From Psilocybe azurescens (taxonomy: Eukaryota; Basidiomycota; Agaricomycetes; Agaricales; Agrocybaceae): a DNA stretch of 64,000 nt. The stretch covers positions 1-64,000 of the forward strand of contig JAJIRX010000570.1 in assembly GCA_023853785.1 (NCBI GenBank), given 5' to 3'. Below are positions 50,340 to 61,683 of the stretch, piece after piece. Every line of letters starts with the position of its first letter. Position 1 is the first letter of the stretch. The notes under the pieces are model-generated. The model saw only the letters and a list, made by a program, of their open reading frames with translations, made no database searches and was not told the DNA's origin. The translations under genes were made by a program, and so were the position numbers.

Positions 50340-52259
50340 TCAACGCTTGCGCGAGGCAGTTGATGCGTTACCTGTTCCCGCACCGGCTCTGGTGCTTCGC
50401 GTTTTAGTGGGTTTGCTAGGCGCCTGGGAGCGATCGTCCTCTCGCTGATGCTGTTGTTTCCCTTTCAGCTTTGATGATGCCGCTTCCCGAACCTTCTCCT
50501 TCTCGGATTCCTGGGGTCTCCAATCCCGGAATTTCCTGCGAGAAGCGCTATTTCCACTTTCTGCATATTCTGCCCTTGTGACTACATGGCGGGGAAGCCA
50601 TCGTCCATGGCAAAGTTGTATGCCGATTTATAGGCTTCTGTGATTGGGCTGCGCAGTCGGCCAAGGGCGATCAGAATGAATCAAACTAGAGTTTTGTGGA
50701 AAGAGGGTTCGAGCTTTCAACGCCAATACGTACTCTTCGCATTCGTAGATGACTACTTCGCAATCGACCGGTGCCAAGCTTTGCAATTCAGACAAGCTAT
50801 TGGAGTTTTTTTTAGAGTCGTTTACGCAAGGTTTTTTGTCATGAGTACTACTTACAGTCGCTCGCAAAAACCACCGAACTTTGCGGTTCCTCCTATTAGA
50901 CCAATATTAGCCCAAAACATGCCCTGTAGATCAGTGGGAAGAAGTGATATCGAATGTGCGATCGTAGAAGGCAGGCCCGCTTGGTCTAATCCTAATAAAA
51001 GAAAACGCATACATCAGGATGCAGAAGGAAAGGAATTGTAAAAGTGGTCTTACCTATATCATCAGGGCGAAATAAAAGCTCAGGAACCGTAAATCGTTCG
51101 TTGTTCATGACCAAAATCTGATCGGTCTCGGTGATAATGTCGTCCGGGTGGCGAACGCGCCCCTTCCGATTCGTCGACAAGTCAGGAAGGACGTATTCCT
51201 GAACGATAGGGTTGTGCTTCGGATCTATTCTGCATGTGTACATTAAAATTTGTTGCACCACAAAGGTGCAACAAAAGGAGACTCGGAGTGCTTACCGACA
51301 TGTTTCTGTATCTTGTTGGTAATTAGTGGATACAAAGCAGCATGATTCTTTAACATGTTTCATAATGTAGGTTTCGTCCATCATGTTCCATTGACGAAAC
51401 GAGACTAGTTCTTTGAGTTGGTTAGTGAGTAGCTTCCCGCCAACGTCAAGCCTATTTGTTCGTAGATTAGGCGTATGAGTTTGTTTCTAGAACTCAAACG
51501 ACATTACCTCTTGACTGCATTCCAGACAATTTTACCGTCGATCATAGGGATAACATGGGTGAAGCTAAATCCTGAATCAACTACGATCACGCAATCAGCA
51601 GGCGGAAGTCCTGGCTGGGAGAAGAGTCGTCCATATGGAATCAGTGATGCAGCTAGATGGATTCAATCAATGTAGAGAAAGCTAGGCCTGACACCTGATG
51701 ATCGCTTACGAGTGCATCGATAATAAGAACTGAACTCATATTCTTCAAAAATCAGCTGATCATAGATGTCTTGTATATTGGGTAAATTGAAGTAGGGTTC
51801 CGTGATCAGCAGAGAGGATTGGGTAGTATCGACCTATTGCGCAGTTTTTAATATACCACTCAAGAAAGGGGCTCGACAAGAATGTTTTACCCCTAAGACT
51901 TCGTCTGAAAATATACCATCCCATATGGCTTTTTGAGCATCCCAGTCTACGAGATAACCCTACGAGATAGTAAGTCGACGTCCGAGGAAATAGTTGCCAG
52001 CGGTTCAGACCTTCTCGAAAGGGGAGACGATAGTGCAAAGATGAGTAATCCTTGCAACGTGCTATTTCGTGCCCAAAATACGACATCTTGTCTCCCTTTG
52101 ACCACACGACAGCATTTATGATAATTCTGGACAGCGTGTGGCTAAGAAGAACGCGCAGTTGATACTCGCGTGATCCTACCTTGGTTCTGGATCCTTTGTT
52201 GGGACGCCTACCTTGATTGTGGAGGCCCCATTGTCGAGGACGATCACGGGCTGGGCCAT
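50340..52259 (-). CDS. ARP6: actin-related protein 6 (SWR1 complex)
   Basis: Nuclear actin-related subunit of the SWR1 remodeller, which deposits H2A.Z. The ATG at 52259 gives [16 protein letters not shown] (exon 52212-52259), then [144 protein letters not shown] and [18 protein letters not shown], ending in a basic tail ([12 protein letters not shown]). Order and content match ARP6 rather than actin. Frames break at the C run near 52,020 (one C too many before FEKGYLVDW) and near 50,590 (one C too few before HVVTRAEY). Likely functional gene with errors. Confidence 0.88.
51249..51275. repeat. perfect 11-bp inverted repeat in an ARP6 intron
   Basis: TTTGTTGCACC at 51249-51259 and its exact complement GGTGCAACAAA at 51265-51275, separated by ACAAA. 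In the transcript this would form a stable hairpin inside the intron that lies between the TETCR and IDPKHN coding segments. It could help bring splice sites together or be chance. Confidence 0.7.
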
Positions 52260-52716
52260 GGTGGTTGGAGGTGGTAGACTGGAGAAAAGCGATGTGCCTG
52301 AGCAAGTGAGGGTGGGAAAAGATAATATCAGCGGATTCTATTCTTGATCGTTCTCGTTCTCTTGCACGTTTCTTCGACTCTTGCATTCGTCCACGGTGCT
52401 AGAACTCGAGTCTACTTTGTACAGGATCATCTACTCTTCGACTTCTTTAACAACGCCTTCTTGAGCTTCCTGGGCCCTAGCTGCGTGCTACCACTTCGCG
52501 AAACGGCCCAAATTTCGTTCGCTCGTCCATCCGAAATATACTGAGCAATCCTAACACACCATCCGTATGGCAAGCCTTATTCATCTATACCTTTTCTCAC
52601 TTTAATAAAACTAAAGCTACGAATCTTGCGCTATACTCTGCTGTCGTCTGACCCCGCCCTCGGAATAACACTCGGCTTCCTCCTCTGTGGCGTCCCGTTA
52701 ACAAGTATTTTCAGAT

Positions 52717-53885
52717 ATGTGCGTCGGAATCTGGACCATGGAAACACCAAGATTATGCTCTGTGAGTTTCTCTGTTTCATTTAACCGTTTCTCGGGCCAA
52801 ACTTGCATCGATATCGCATCCTGCAGCTTGTTGCCCCCTGATTTGTCGTTGAATGTTCAAAATGTCTAGGGTTCTCTATACAAACCGCGACGAATTTCTT
52901 GATAGGCCGACGCAAGACGCTCATTTTCATTCGTTTGGGGACGAGTCCAACCTAAACACTTCGGCGCAAATCCTATCAGGTCGTGATGTACAGGCAGGTG
53001 GATCATGGTTTGGAATCAATCGGTCCGGGAGAGTTGCCTTATTGTAAGCTATCCCTTATCGGTTGAAGACGGAAAGATAACCATATACTTTATCTATGCT
53101 AGGACTAATATTACTGAACCCGCGAAGACTTACAATACGTCTAGGGGCTATTTGGTTTCCTCTTTCCTCCAATCCGATTCGTCCCACCCGTTGCAAGATG
53201 AAATTGGGAAGATAATACCGGAGGATGCTCAATTCGCCGGTTTTAATCTTCTCCTCTTGGCCCCTACTTTGAACGAGAATGGTGTCATTCGATACGATTC
53301 TCTCTTCGTTACGAATCATGGTGGAGGCGGAACACTTACATCCCGCCCACTTCATCCCAGCGAACTTTCGTCTGGAGCTATGTCAAATGGAATCGATGGA
53401 GAAGGCGCGGAGCTCTGGCCCAAAGTGCGACATGCCACCGAAGATTTTGATGCCGCCCTCCAAACTCTAGCTCCAGACCAGACAGAGTCCGAATTCACAG
53501 AGCATCTTTTTGAGTTACTTGCGTGGGTACTTTCCTCTTTTCTAAATCTCTGTCCGAGATCTTGTCTCTGAGAATATTCTGACATACTGGGGTTTCTCCG
53601 AGAAGCTGGCATCCCGCGACTTCAATTGTCGAGCGCAAAGAACTACGGAATACGATTCAAGTCTTGCCCATTCCAATTATATTGGAGGGGTCGAGTAATC
53701 TAACCCCAAGATATTATGGGACGCGTCTGTCAACTGTACTTCTTGTCAAGAAGAATGGAGATGTCTTATTTATCGAACGAGACATTTGGAAATTAGTAGA
53801 TGGAAAACCGTTCAAGCCGGATCCCCCTACTGAGCGTAGTTTTCGATTCAAGCTAGACATCAAGTCCAGTGCAAACAAGAATTAG
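52717..53885 (+). CDS. TANGO2/NRDE-family protein
   Basis: Homologue of TANGO2 (NRDE domain, formerly DUF833), linked to lipid/heme trafficking and Golgi organisation in other eukaryotes. The ATG at 52717 reads MCVGIWTMETPR, giving the invariant N-terminal cysteine; exon 2 (52870-53043) has YTNRDEFLDRPT with the NRDE motif and DVQAGGSWFGINRSGRVALL. Exon 3 (53103-53522) holds TNITEPAKTYNTSRGYLV, FAGFNLLLLAP and VTNHGGGGTLTSRPLHPSEL; exon 4 (53606-53885) has ERKELRNTIQVLPIPI and RYYGTRLSTVLLV. Exon 1 needs one base fewer (TT in GATTATG near 52,753) to join exon 2 in phase. The intron after exon 3 uses donor GTGGGT. About 295 residues. Confidence 0.83.
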
Positions 53886-54112
53886 GGTATGTACAATAGG
53901 CTACAGTCGCGTGGTGTTGTAAGTAACATATTTGTTGCCAAGGGTATACATGTACGGGGACGGGACGGGGACGTTTTGCATAGCATGGGTACCAAAAAGC
54001 AAACATGACAGCGGTAAATCAAGATGGTGAGTAAGTAGGATGGGGAGTAGCACCGCGAGTGTCCATAGTACATATAAGATAAGGAAAGCGAAGCGAAAGG
54101 AGATGAATGAGT

Positions 54113-55789
54113 TCAGCTCATGACGTGGTTTACAGTATAAACCCCATGATGATCTGGTGCTGGGAAGTAGGAGTTGAATCCAGCAGCAGCCATATGATTC
54201 CACTCTTGTGGCGAAACTCCTGGAGAGCCAGTGTGGAACGAAGCATGTCCGCTTGAGGCGGACAGTGGAGTCATGATCTCGCTATCTGAGGCGGGACCAC
54301 TGTCATAAGAACTTGCGAGGCCTGGACTGTCAGTGCCACTGCTGAAGAAAGGATCGGTCGGAATTTAATTGTGAATCAATCGAAGAAAGGAAAATCGACA
54401 TACTGCAATGCATTATTCAATTCCACGATACGTCGGAACAGCGCACACTGCGTGTTTGCAGGATGATGGGCGTACTGCCGTAGCGAGCCGAGTGAATTCG
54501 AAAGTGTCTGTGAGAGTTGGACGTAGGTGATACCTAGAGCGGGATTCGACCGGCATGGGCAAGCGAAATTGCCCTGTGGCGAAGAGCTGTTCACACTGTA
54601 TTGGTCTCCGTATGCATTGTTTCCATCGTCGCTGCTCGACAAAGGATATCCTGCTGCACCGCCGCCGCCACCGTTCTCGGAATAGGACGACGGTGCAGAA
54701 CCAGCGTTACCGTTCCCATTGGGATACTGTCCATTGTTGCCGTGATAGGCTGCGCCGTTCCCGTTGGTCCCTCCATTATAGCCATTAGCTGAGCGCGGAT
54801 CCGTCTCGAATGAGGGTGATGCGTCTCCGCGAACGTCTGCTTGGAAAGTATGATATCGCATGGAGGGCGCTGGCGATTGCGAAAACCGATACAGATGAGA
54901 ATTCGCCTCAGGGACAGGTTCCGTTTTAATGGGGCTCAGCAAAGAATGGACCGCCCGCCCGTTGCGAAGTAATTCTTCTGGCGGCTGCGCTTGCCCCGTC
55001 TGCGGCGAAGAAAGTCCAGACCTTTTGTGTAAAGGCACACATTTTGTTGCGCGTGAATGCCATTTTTCGTTCGGATCACCGTCTCGGAAGCTGCTCTCTG
55101 CCCATCTGGGATGTGGTTTTCCTATGGAAGATGAACAAAAGAACAAGGAACATCAGACAATGAACGGAAATAAATTAAAGGATCCGAGATATACCTCTGA
55201 GCTCACGAACTAGGGATTCTAGCTCTGCAATACGATTCCGTAGACGCGTACTTTCGTCGAGAGATGGGTCATCTCTGGAGAATAAATAGATGCCGAGTTC
55301 AATATTAGGATAAATAAATGTGAAGTGGTAGAACAACTAACCTGAGGGCGGGGTCGTCGATTTCATATACACATAGACCTGTCTGAAGACAATCGGTGTA
55401 AATGACTGACGGAGAAGTACAATACGCGACAAGAGATTTACCAGACCGAGTTGGATGCAGCGCTGACAGGGCCTTTTTCGATCACACTGTAAAAAGGCGC
55501 GAACATTAGACTAGGACGACGGCGGTGAGGATTGTGATGAGCGCACCTTTCGCTTAGATGTATGGCAATTGAGACAGCTCTGAGTAGTCCTGTTCCTCCT
55601 CCTTTTCCTATTTTTGGGTGATTAACGGGCGTAGAGGGGACCAACGGTTAATTAGTCGGCTAGTTAAAGAGAACAGTGGCCTGTTGCGGTCTGAAGTAGT
55701 ACTAACCTGTGGTCAGTGTCGATAGTGAATTCCAAATCCATTATTTCGCCCTTGAGTTGTAGAGGTTGGAAGGACTCTGGGGACATCAT
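54113..55789 (-). CDS. Zn(II)2Cys6 transcription factor
   Basis: Fungal binuclear-zinc-cluster DNA-binding regulator. Start at 55789 (MMSPESFQPLQLKG; an in-frame ATG at 55741 is an alternative). The cluster CLNCHTSKRK-CDRKRPCQRC-IQLGL-TGLC has spacing C-x2-C-x6-C-x5-C-x2-C-x8-C and is split by two introns. A linker and short coiled coil follow (LRNRIAELESLVRELRG). The middle region is low-complexity, rich in Asn and Gly with a run of five Gly, and carries SPIKTEPVP, a possible sumoylation site. The conserved end NPALGITYVQLSQTLSNSLG and NTQCALFRRIVELNNALQ is a block I recall from basidiomycete members. The last intron ends before HSGTDSPGLA. The frame is intact. Targets unknown. Confidence 0.85.
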
Positions 55790-56001
55790 GGTAAGGAGCG
55801 GAAAGGGAACAAGCTCAAGTCGAGGTTGTCGTTGCCCTTAAGTGCATCCGGGCTCATTAAGTAACAACTACAGAGATCTCATCCTCCAGATTGCGGCGCA
55901 TTCAGGATCTCCCGATTGGATGTCTGGTTAGCTGTGCAGGTTTGGGCAAAGTGCCAAAAGCGTACGTAGCTCAACTTTGGTTCCAGACAACGTGTCACAG
56001 T

Positions 56002-56714
56002 TCATAGATAATAAACACTGTCAATCACGTATACCCACCAAGAAAGGGTATAACGCTTGTCCCTGAGGATCTGATCCAACATGTGGGAAGGTTGCGTTAT
56101 ATTTTGGTGTTCAAGCTTTTTACCGGATACTGTCTTGAAAACCAGTGCTGCTCGAGTGACCGACTCTCCGGAACTACCTCCGTGAACCTCCAATAAGTCC
56201 GTGAGCAATTCAGGGTCGTCCACACCACTGAAGATGCGTTAACCCAGCGTGCTGACCAGTGCGCTGACGGCTCTCCATTGTCTCCCGAAATAATCATTAA
56301 TCAAACAAGTAAGATATGATACGTCGGCATTGAGCGTGGAATTGCGATGCTGCCACTGGAAGTCTTCTGGATTTCAAGCAAGCTCCTTTTGAGTGTTCGT
56401 CGCCTTTGGTCTGTATTTTATTATTATCAAGAAGGGTTCTTTCGCCGGATGCACTGGATCGTCAATTTCAAGCTCCGACCAGCTAGACTCATCGCGTTTT
56501 GGCGTCCACATCAAGAACGAGTCTCCGCGTTCTAGAGTTACTGGCTGTGTCAAGTCGACAATCAGTTTGGGGTCAATCAATGTCCATACTGTCATGGGAA
56601 GACATACATAGAATAGTGTCTAGATGTCCTCTGAGGTCTCGTCCCTGGATTAAACTCTGAAAAACTCTCACTAACGCCAGTGGATGATTCAGTCATAGAC
56701 GACTCTGGTGACAT
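56002..56714 (-). pseudogene. unidentified gene with two in-frame stops
   Basis: The ATG at 56714 (MSPESSMTESSTG) joins by a GT-AG intron to a long frame: TLFYVCLPMTVWTLIDPKLI, VDLTQPVTLERGDSFLMWTP, PFLIIIKYRPKATNTQKEL, NPEDFQWQHRNSTLNADVSY, CLINDYFGRQWRAVSALVST, SGVDDPELLTDLLEVHGG and the end YTLSWWVYVIDSVYYL at 56002. This single frame is broken by a TGA at 56374-56376 and a TAA at 56239-56241. The flanking protein sequence looks like real coding sequence on both sides, and the defects are substitutions rather than frameshifts. I recognise no family. No short intron fits across either stop. Confidence 0.45.
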
Positions 56715-59458
56715 TTGGGTGGAAACATCCATTCTGGTGCGCGAAAAACGGAATATTTAGAGAGATTCAGACAAAACAACTGTACGATCACTGTCCATAC
56801 GGAATTTTGGAAGTGATCTTTGCCTGTACTCTACAAATACACATGAGGACGAGGATTTCAGTTAACAAGAAGTGTTTGCCACTTATTTTCGTGAGCCGAC
56901 GTAGGTGGCGCATCCTCTCAACCATGAATCCTAACTAGGAATCCGGATATGTGGCGTCACACGTAAAGTAGATATCCAACCATGCGTAGTCTTTACTTAG
57001 GTCTCAGTGATAAGTAATGTAATGTAACGAAGTTGCATTTGAGATGAAGTTATCATTTTTCATTGAACGTGTCGGTTTCGGGCATCTAGAATTGCGCAAT
57101 CATCCGCGGAAGGCGGGAAAAAGGACTAAATTCGGTCCACGGTTCCTCAGTTCAAACTTGTCATTTATTCGGGTTGGATCGGTTAGCTCCTAATCTTGAT
57201 TCTCATCCTTTTACAGAAGCTCGGGTCAAGCGCCTCGAAATCATGTATAATCGCAATCCCCGATGTGATACTACCTTGCCTCTTTAGATATTTAGCAAGC
57301 TGATCGAGTCACCGATGATTACACCACGAACGATGTACTCGCTCATAGTGGAGCTTCAGACATGTCGTTCGGTCTCCTCTTTCTGTAACAAAAACAAACT
57401 AGTTTAATAGCTCACTCATGGTCTGTCTAAAATGACTATCCATTTGCATTATGTCCAACCGCAAGCGCCAAAGGGTGCCACAATCAGTCAAGGTCTGGAA
57501 GTCGAAGTAATGGTATTAGCTTGCCAAATACGATATGATCAGAATCAGCGATATGGCAAGAGCTCAGAAGTCCTTGGCTGATTCGACTGGCTCAAGGTTA
57601 ACTTGAACCCCTGATCAGGCCTTGTGACGACCGGTTGACGCCGTGGAAGATATTAAACAGTCAAATCAGTCATCCGCCATCAGAGCACGTCTATGTGGTG
57701 GGAACCGACGGTCCTTTCTGAATAGAGCGCGATGAAAGAAGGACGAATAGTTGTTCCTACCGATCGTCAGCACTGGAAGGGCTACTTAAAGGTACAAATT
57801 ACCTGTCAGGAAACCATACGAGGCGGTTTAAAAGACAACAACCTTTTCGGTTTGAAATGCTCACGTTTGTTTTCGATGACTACAATTTGTCTTCAACGAG
57901 GTAAAAGCGGGGCACGCGAGAATGAAATTGACCCCGGATATACATTATGGAGGGGTTTTTACGCCATTGGCCCGAGGAAGGTAATGGAATAATAAATCCA
58001 TTATGTTCATGGTATTATTGGTCACGAGCTTTCGTCTTCCATGTCCCAGACTGTTACCGAAAGAACGACGAAATCGTAGGAAAACCCAAGAAGAAGAAGA
58101 ATGCACAACGTTAGATGCACAAGCTATGTCCATGCCAAGCAAATTGAATTGGTGAATTCGAAGACCCACTTGATGCAATGTAAGGTCTACGCCAGCTTGA
58201 TTTATCTCGATAGAGTTCTGGTGGCCAGTAAGCGACAGTGACTTAGAGCCAGTAGAGACGAGTAACCTCGAATAGATGGAGGGTCAGCCCTGCCTTTGAA
58301 AGTTGTAGAAACGGGAGAATAGATATTGGTCAGCTCGGGAATTTCCATAAAGCGAGCCCCTCCAGCTCGATTATATCCAGATAAGTGAAAGCTGCGCACT
58401 TGTGTCATCTGACTGACACGGCGCGCTCTTCCTGATGTACGGAAACTGATAGGCCATCAATGCGGAAAGGTATGTAATGGTCTTGCGAAAGGACATTAAT
58501 GAAGGATATCCGATGGTATCTATCGGTGACTTTTCAGTAATATCCAGGTTGAATGAGCGTCCAGCATCGCGGGTCCCTTCCAAGGCCGTAATGTGCTCGA
58601 TAACCCCTTGCGACCGGAGAGAAACCGGCAAAATAGAGGAGACAAGTGGGCCAGGACAAGTAAACAGAGGAGAAAGAACCTTTTAGCTAAGAGTGACGAG
58701 ATTCGCAGCCGTAAGAGATTATTTCATATTATTCCAACGATGATAATAGGCGTCCAGCGAACAACGGCTCCCTGCCAACCGTCAAGATGTCGACCAAATA
58801 GATGTGATATTCGCCAGGAGAGTCGCCTATACAGAAGACTCGAGTGTAGAGATGGCAGTGGCAGATGACAGGGCGCCACTGCGAAAAAATGTATAATTAT
58901 ACCACGGTGCCACTGAGAGTGCTGATACCGTGTATTTTCTCTGGACCTAGTCGCTGTTAATTATCGACCAGGAAAGAATAATATGGGGACGACCAATAAG
59001 TGGACAGGGGGAGAGTAACCTGCGAGGAAGGAAACCCAAGTTTGCGACACAGTTTGGACTTAGAACGACGAGAAATGTCAGACATGCAGCGAACATGTTC
59101 AAGTTCAAGTTCAAGTTTAGGCCCGGGCTAAACGTAGCCTAAGCGGATCCGAGAGGCTATAACAAAATAAAGCCAAATAAAGACGCCGCAGTGACGTCGA
59201 ATGGCAGTGGTCGCAAAATGGTCGGGCAGTGAGCACTATTTTGACTCTATCCACATCCACTACGTTCTTGGTTCTCTCCATATTCTATACTTTAGTGATC
59301 ACTTTGACAAAGGTGCTAAAGAAGCGGCCTAGAATACCTTGTGTGTTACCCAAGTGCTTTTGTTTTCTGTGTGAGTTTATTTGCATTCAAGTCCAAATTT
59401 CGTTGACGGAACGAATCCCCGGTTGACTTACAGCTGTAGAACAGATATTCCACGGATA
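56715..59458. other. intergenic region, no supported gene
   Basis: About 2.7 kb. Minus-strand frames at 58202-58408 and 58371-58631 (ending FRKTITYLSALMAYQFPYIR) look mildly coding-like but have no recognised family or splice pattern. A short GTTCAA hexamer repeat occurs near 59,098-59,116. The PSS promoter lies at the right end. Confidence 0.4.
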
Positions 59459-61683
59459 ATGGCGTCAGTAGCTGAAAACCCCGACTTGTCGCCCACTTCT
59501 CCAGGCGACGAGGACTCTGATGCCTTGTTGTCAAATATTGCGGAGATTGAGCCAGAGCCTGTCCCGGGCCTGAATGGAGTCCCTGTACGTTGTACGTTGC
59601 AATACACGCGGTCGTAAAATGCGACTGTGCAGATACTGTTATCGCTTTCGTAATTTTGACCTCGAGTGCGATTTATAGGGTACGATGTATGTGATCCTCT
59701 CCATTTGTCCAATATTTCCTTCGTGACGACGTTGATGATGATGATCGTTTGTTCATCAGGCGGACCGTACAGAACCTTATACACGAATAACACCATTTCA
59801 AGAAAAACACGATACTAGTGTCGAGTAAGTTCAAGCATAAGCTTAACGATGATCATTTGAATGAATCAGCTACTCGACTATTTACTAAGGTTCTTTTTCA
59901 AACCGATAACGCTATCGGCGCTTGCGTGCGGCTTAGTTGTCCTTGCTTATGTAGCCACTACTCAAGATGTCTTGGAGGAAGGAAGAGACAAGAGACGCGT
60001 GTATGTTTTTCCTGTTCTTCTGGCGTATTGATGCCTTACACGACCCTGTCTCTACAGCGGCGTATATGCTGCGATAGCCTCATTTTTGTTGTTTGCAATG
60101 ATACAGTTTCGAGACGGACCGTTTATTCGACCTCACCCCGCCTTCTGGCGTATAATTCTAGGCGTTAATCTCCTATATGAGCTAGCTCTGGTCTTTTTAC
60201 TCTTTCAAGATCTCAAGGACAGCGCGGCAAATGATGACTTATATCGATTCTAACCTCGGAGTGCCCCTTCCCGAGAAGAGCTACGCTGATGATTGTTCTC
60301 TGACTGTTAAGAACCTATGGGTGACTATCTTCATTATATTATATTATAGTTGTCTATGTAGACTGATTTGCACCGATTCAGAACGCTTTTGACATCTTCT
60401 GTGTCGCTCATGCTCTAGGTTGGTTCGGGAAAGCCATGATTCTACGGGATTACTGGTTTTGCTGGGTAAGCTTCCTTGGGTTCTGCGTTGACTATTGAAG
60501 CTAAAGGAACCAAATGTGAAACAGATTCTTAGTATCGCCTTTGAATTGGCGGAGTATAGTCTACAACACCAATTGCCAAACTTCGCTGAGGCATGTCATG
60601 TCAACTTGAACGTCGTCTACTTGTTTAACTCGTAACCTTTTTAGTGCTGGTGGGATCATGTAAGTCTCTAGCTGCTCAAACTATACTCTCTCGTTCAAGT
60701 ATAGTGACATGCATCCAATAGTGGATTTTAGATGTCATGGTCTGCAATTGGCTGGGCACGTATCTAGGTATGTCAATCTAAATTGTATATGATAGTTCAT
60801 TTCATTGACTTAAAGTGCGCGCTTCTTCATAGGAATGAAAGTCTGCCAAATTTTCGAAGTCAAGGTACGACCATGTGACGTCTTCTGTGCATGTAAGAAT
60901 CGTCGGGCGTTTAACAATATGCTGGGTAGCCTTACGAGTGGCGCGGATTCCGACAAACGCGAGGTATTCGCTCGAAGGCAAAGCGAGTACTGAGCCAGTT
61001 CTCTCCACACGATTTCACTGCCTTTAAATGGGGAACGGCTACTGATTTCTTACATTTCTCGACGGTCGTCCTGTTACTTGCGGTCTTCCTCGCCGCTGAG
61101 CTCAATCCGTTTTATTTAAAGGTAACAAAAAGTTAATCTTAAGCAAACCCGATTTAATTTTTTGACCAGAGCTTGCTATGGATGGAACCGGACCATCCTA
61201 TCATCATATTACGTCTTACCTTTGTGTTTCTTTGCGCTCTTCCTGCTGTTCGAGAATTATATCAGTATATCAACGATCCGCGGTAAGTATCAAGAAACTT
61301 ACTTGCTCTTAATTATAGTTGACGTTTCTTTTTCAAGACGGGCGGTGCGAATGGGTCAGCACGTCTGGCTCCTTCTGCCACCATCGTCACTGAGTTCTTG
61401 GTAATTGCGAAATGGAGCAAAGGGCAGTTTCCTGAGCCTTTGCCGCCCAAAGTTAAGTGGGGCTGGGCAATCGGAGCCTCGCTTCTTGTTCTTTATCCCA
61501 CCGTCCAGGTGAGTTTCATGAGTTTCGGTTCTCGAATTTCTTTCTTTCCTATCTTTTTATGCTATCTTCTCGTTCTCTTGTTTCCCTGCATGACGGCTGA
61601 TTGACGGTGTACAGTTTGGTATCCCGAGCGCGAGAAGATATATCCGCAAGCATCAGAAGAAAGGAAAACCTAAAGCGTCATAA
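59459..61683 (+). CDS. phosphatidylserine synthase, base-exchange (PTDSS) type
   Basis: ER membrane enzyme that exchanges serine into phosphatidylcholine or -ethanolamine (PSS family, PF03034). Exon 1 is 59459-59584 (MASVAENPDLSPTSPGDEDS). Later blocks follow animal PTDSS1/2: [149 protein letters not shown] and QHVWLL. The CWWDH segment is a 15-base exon (60645-60659) after a GC-AG intron (60591-60644). One base is missing near 60,222 and one G near 61,378. The tail is basic (RKHQKKGKPKAS). Strong family call. Confidence 0.87.

Noticed and set aside
54555..54792. + strand frames with His/Arg- or Val/Ile-rich products
   Set aside because: They are the complement of the Gly/Asn low-complexity part of the Zn(II)2Cys6 gene.
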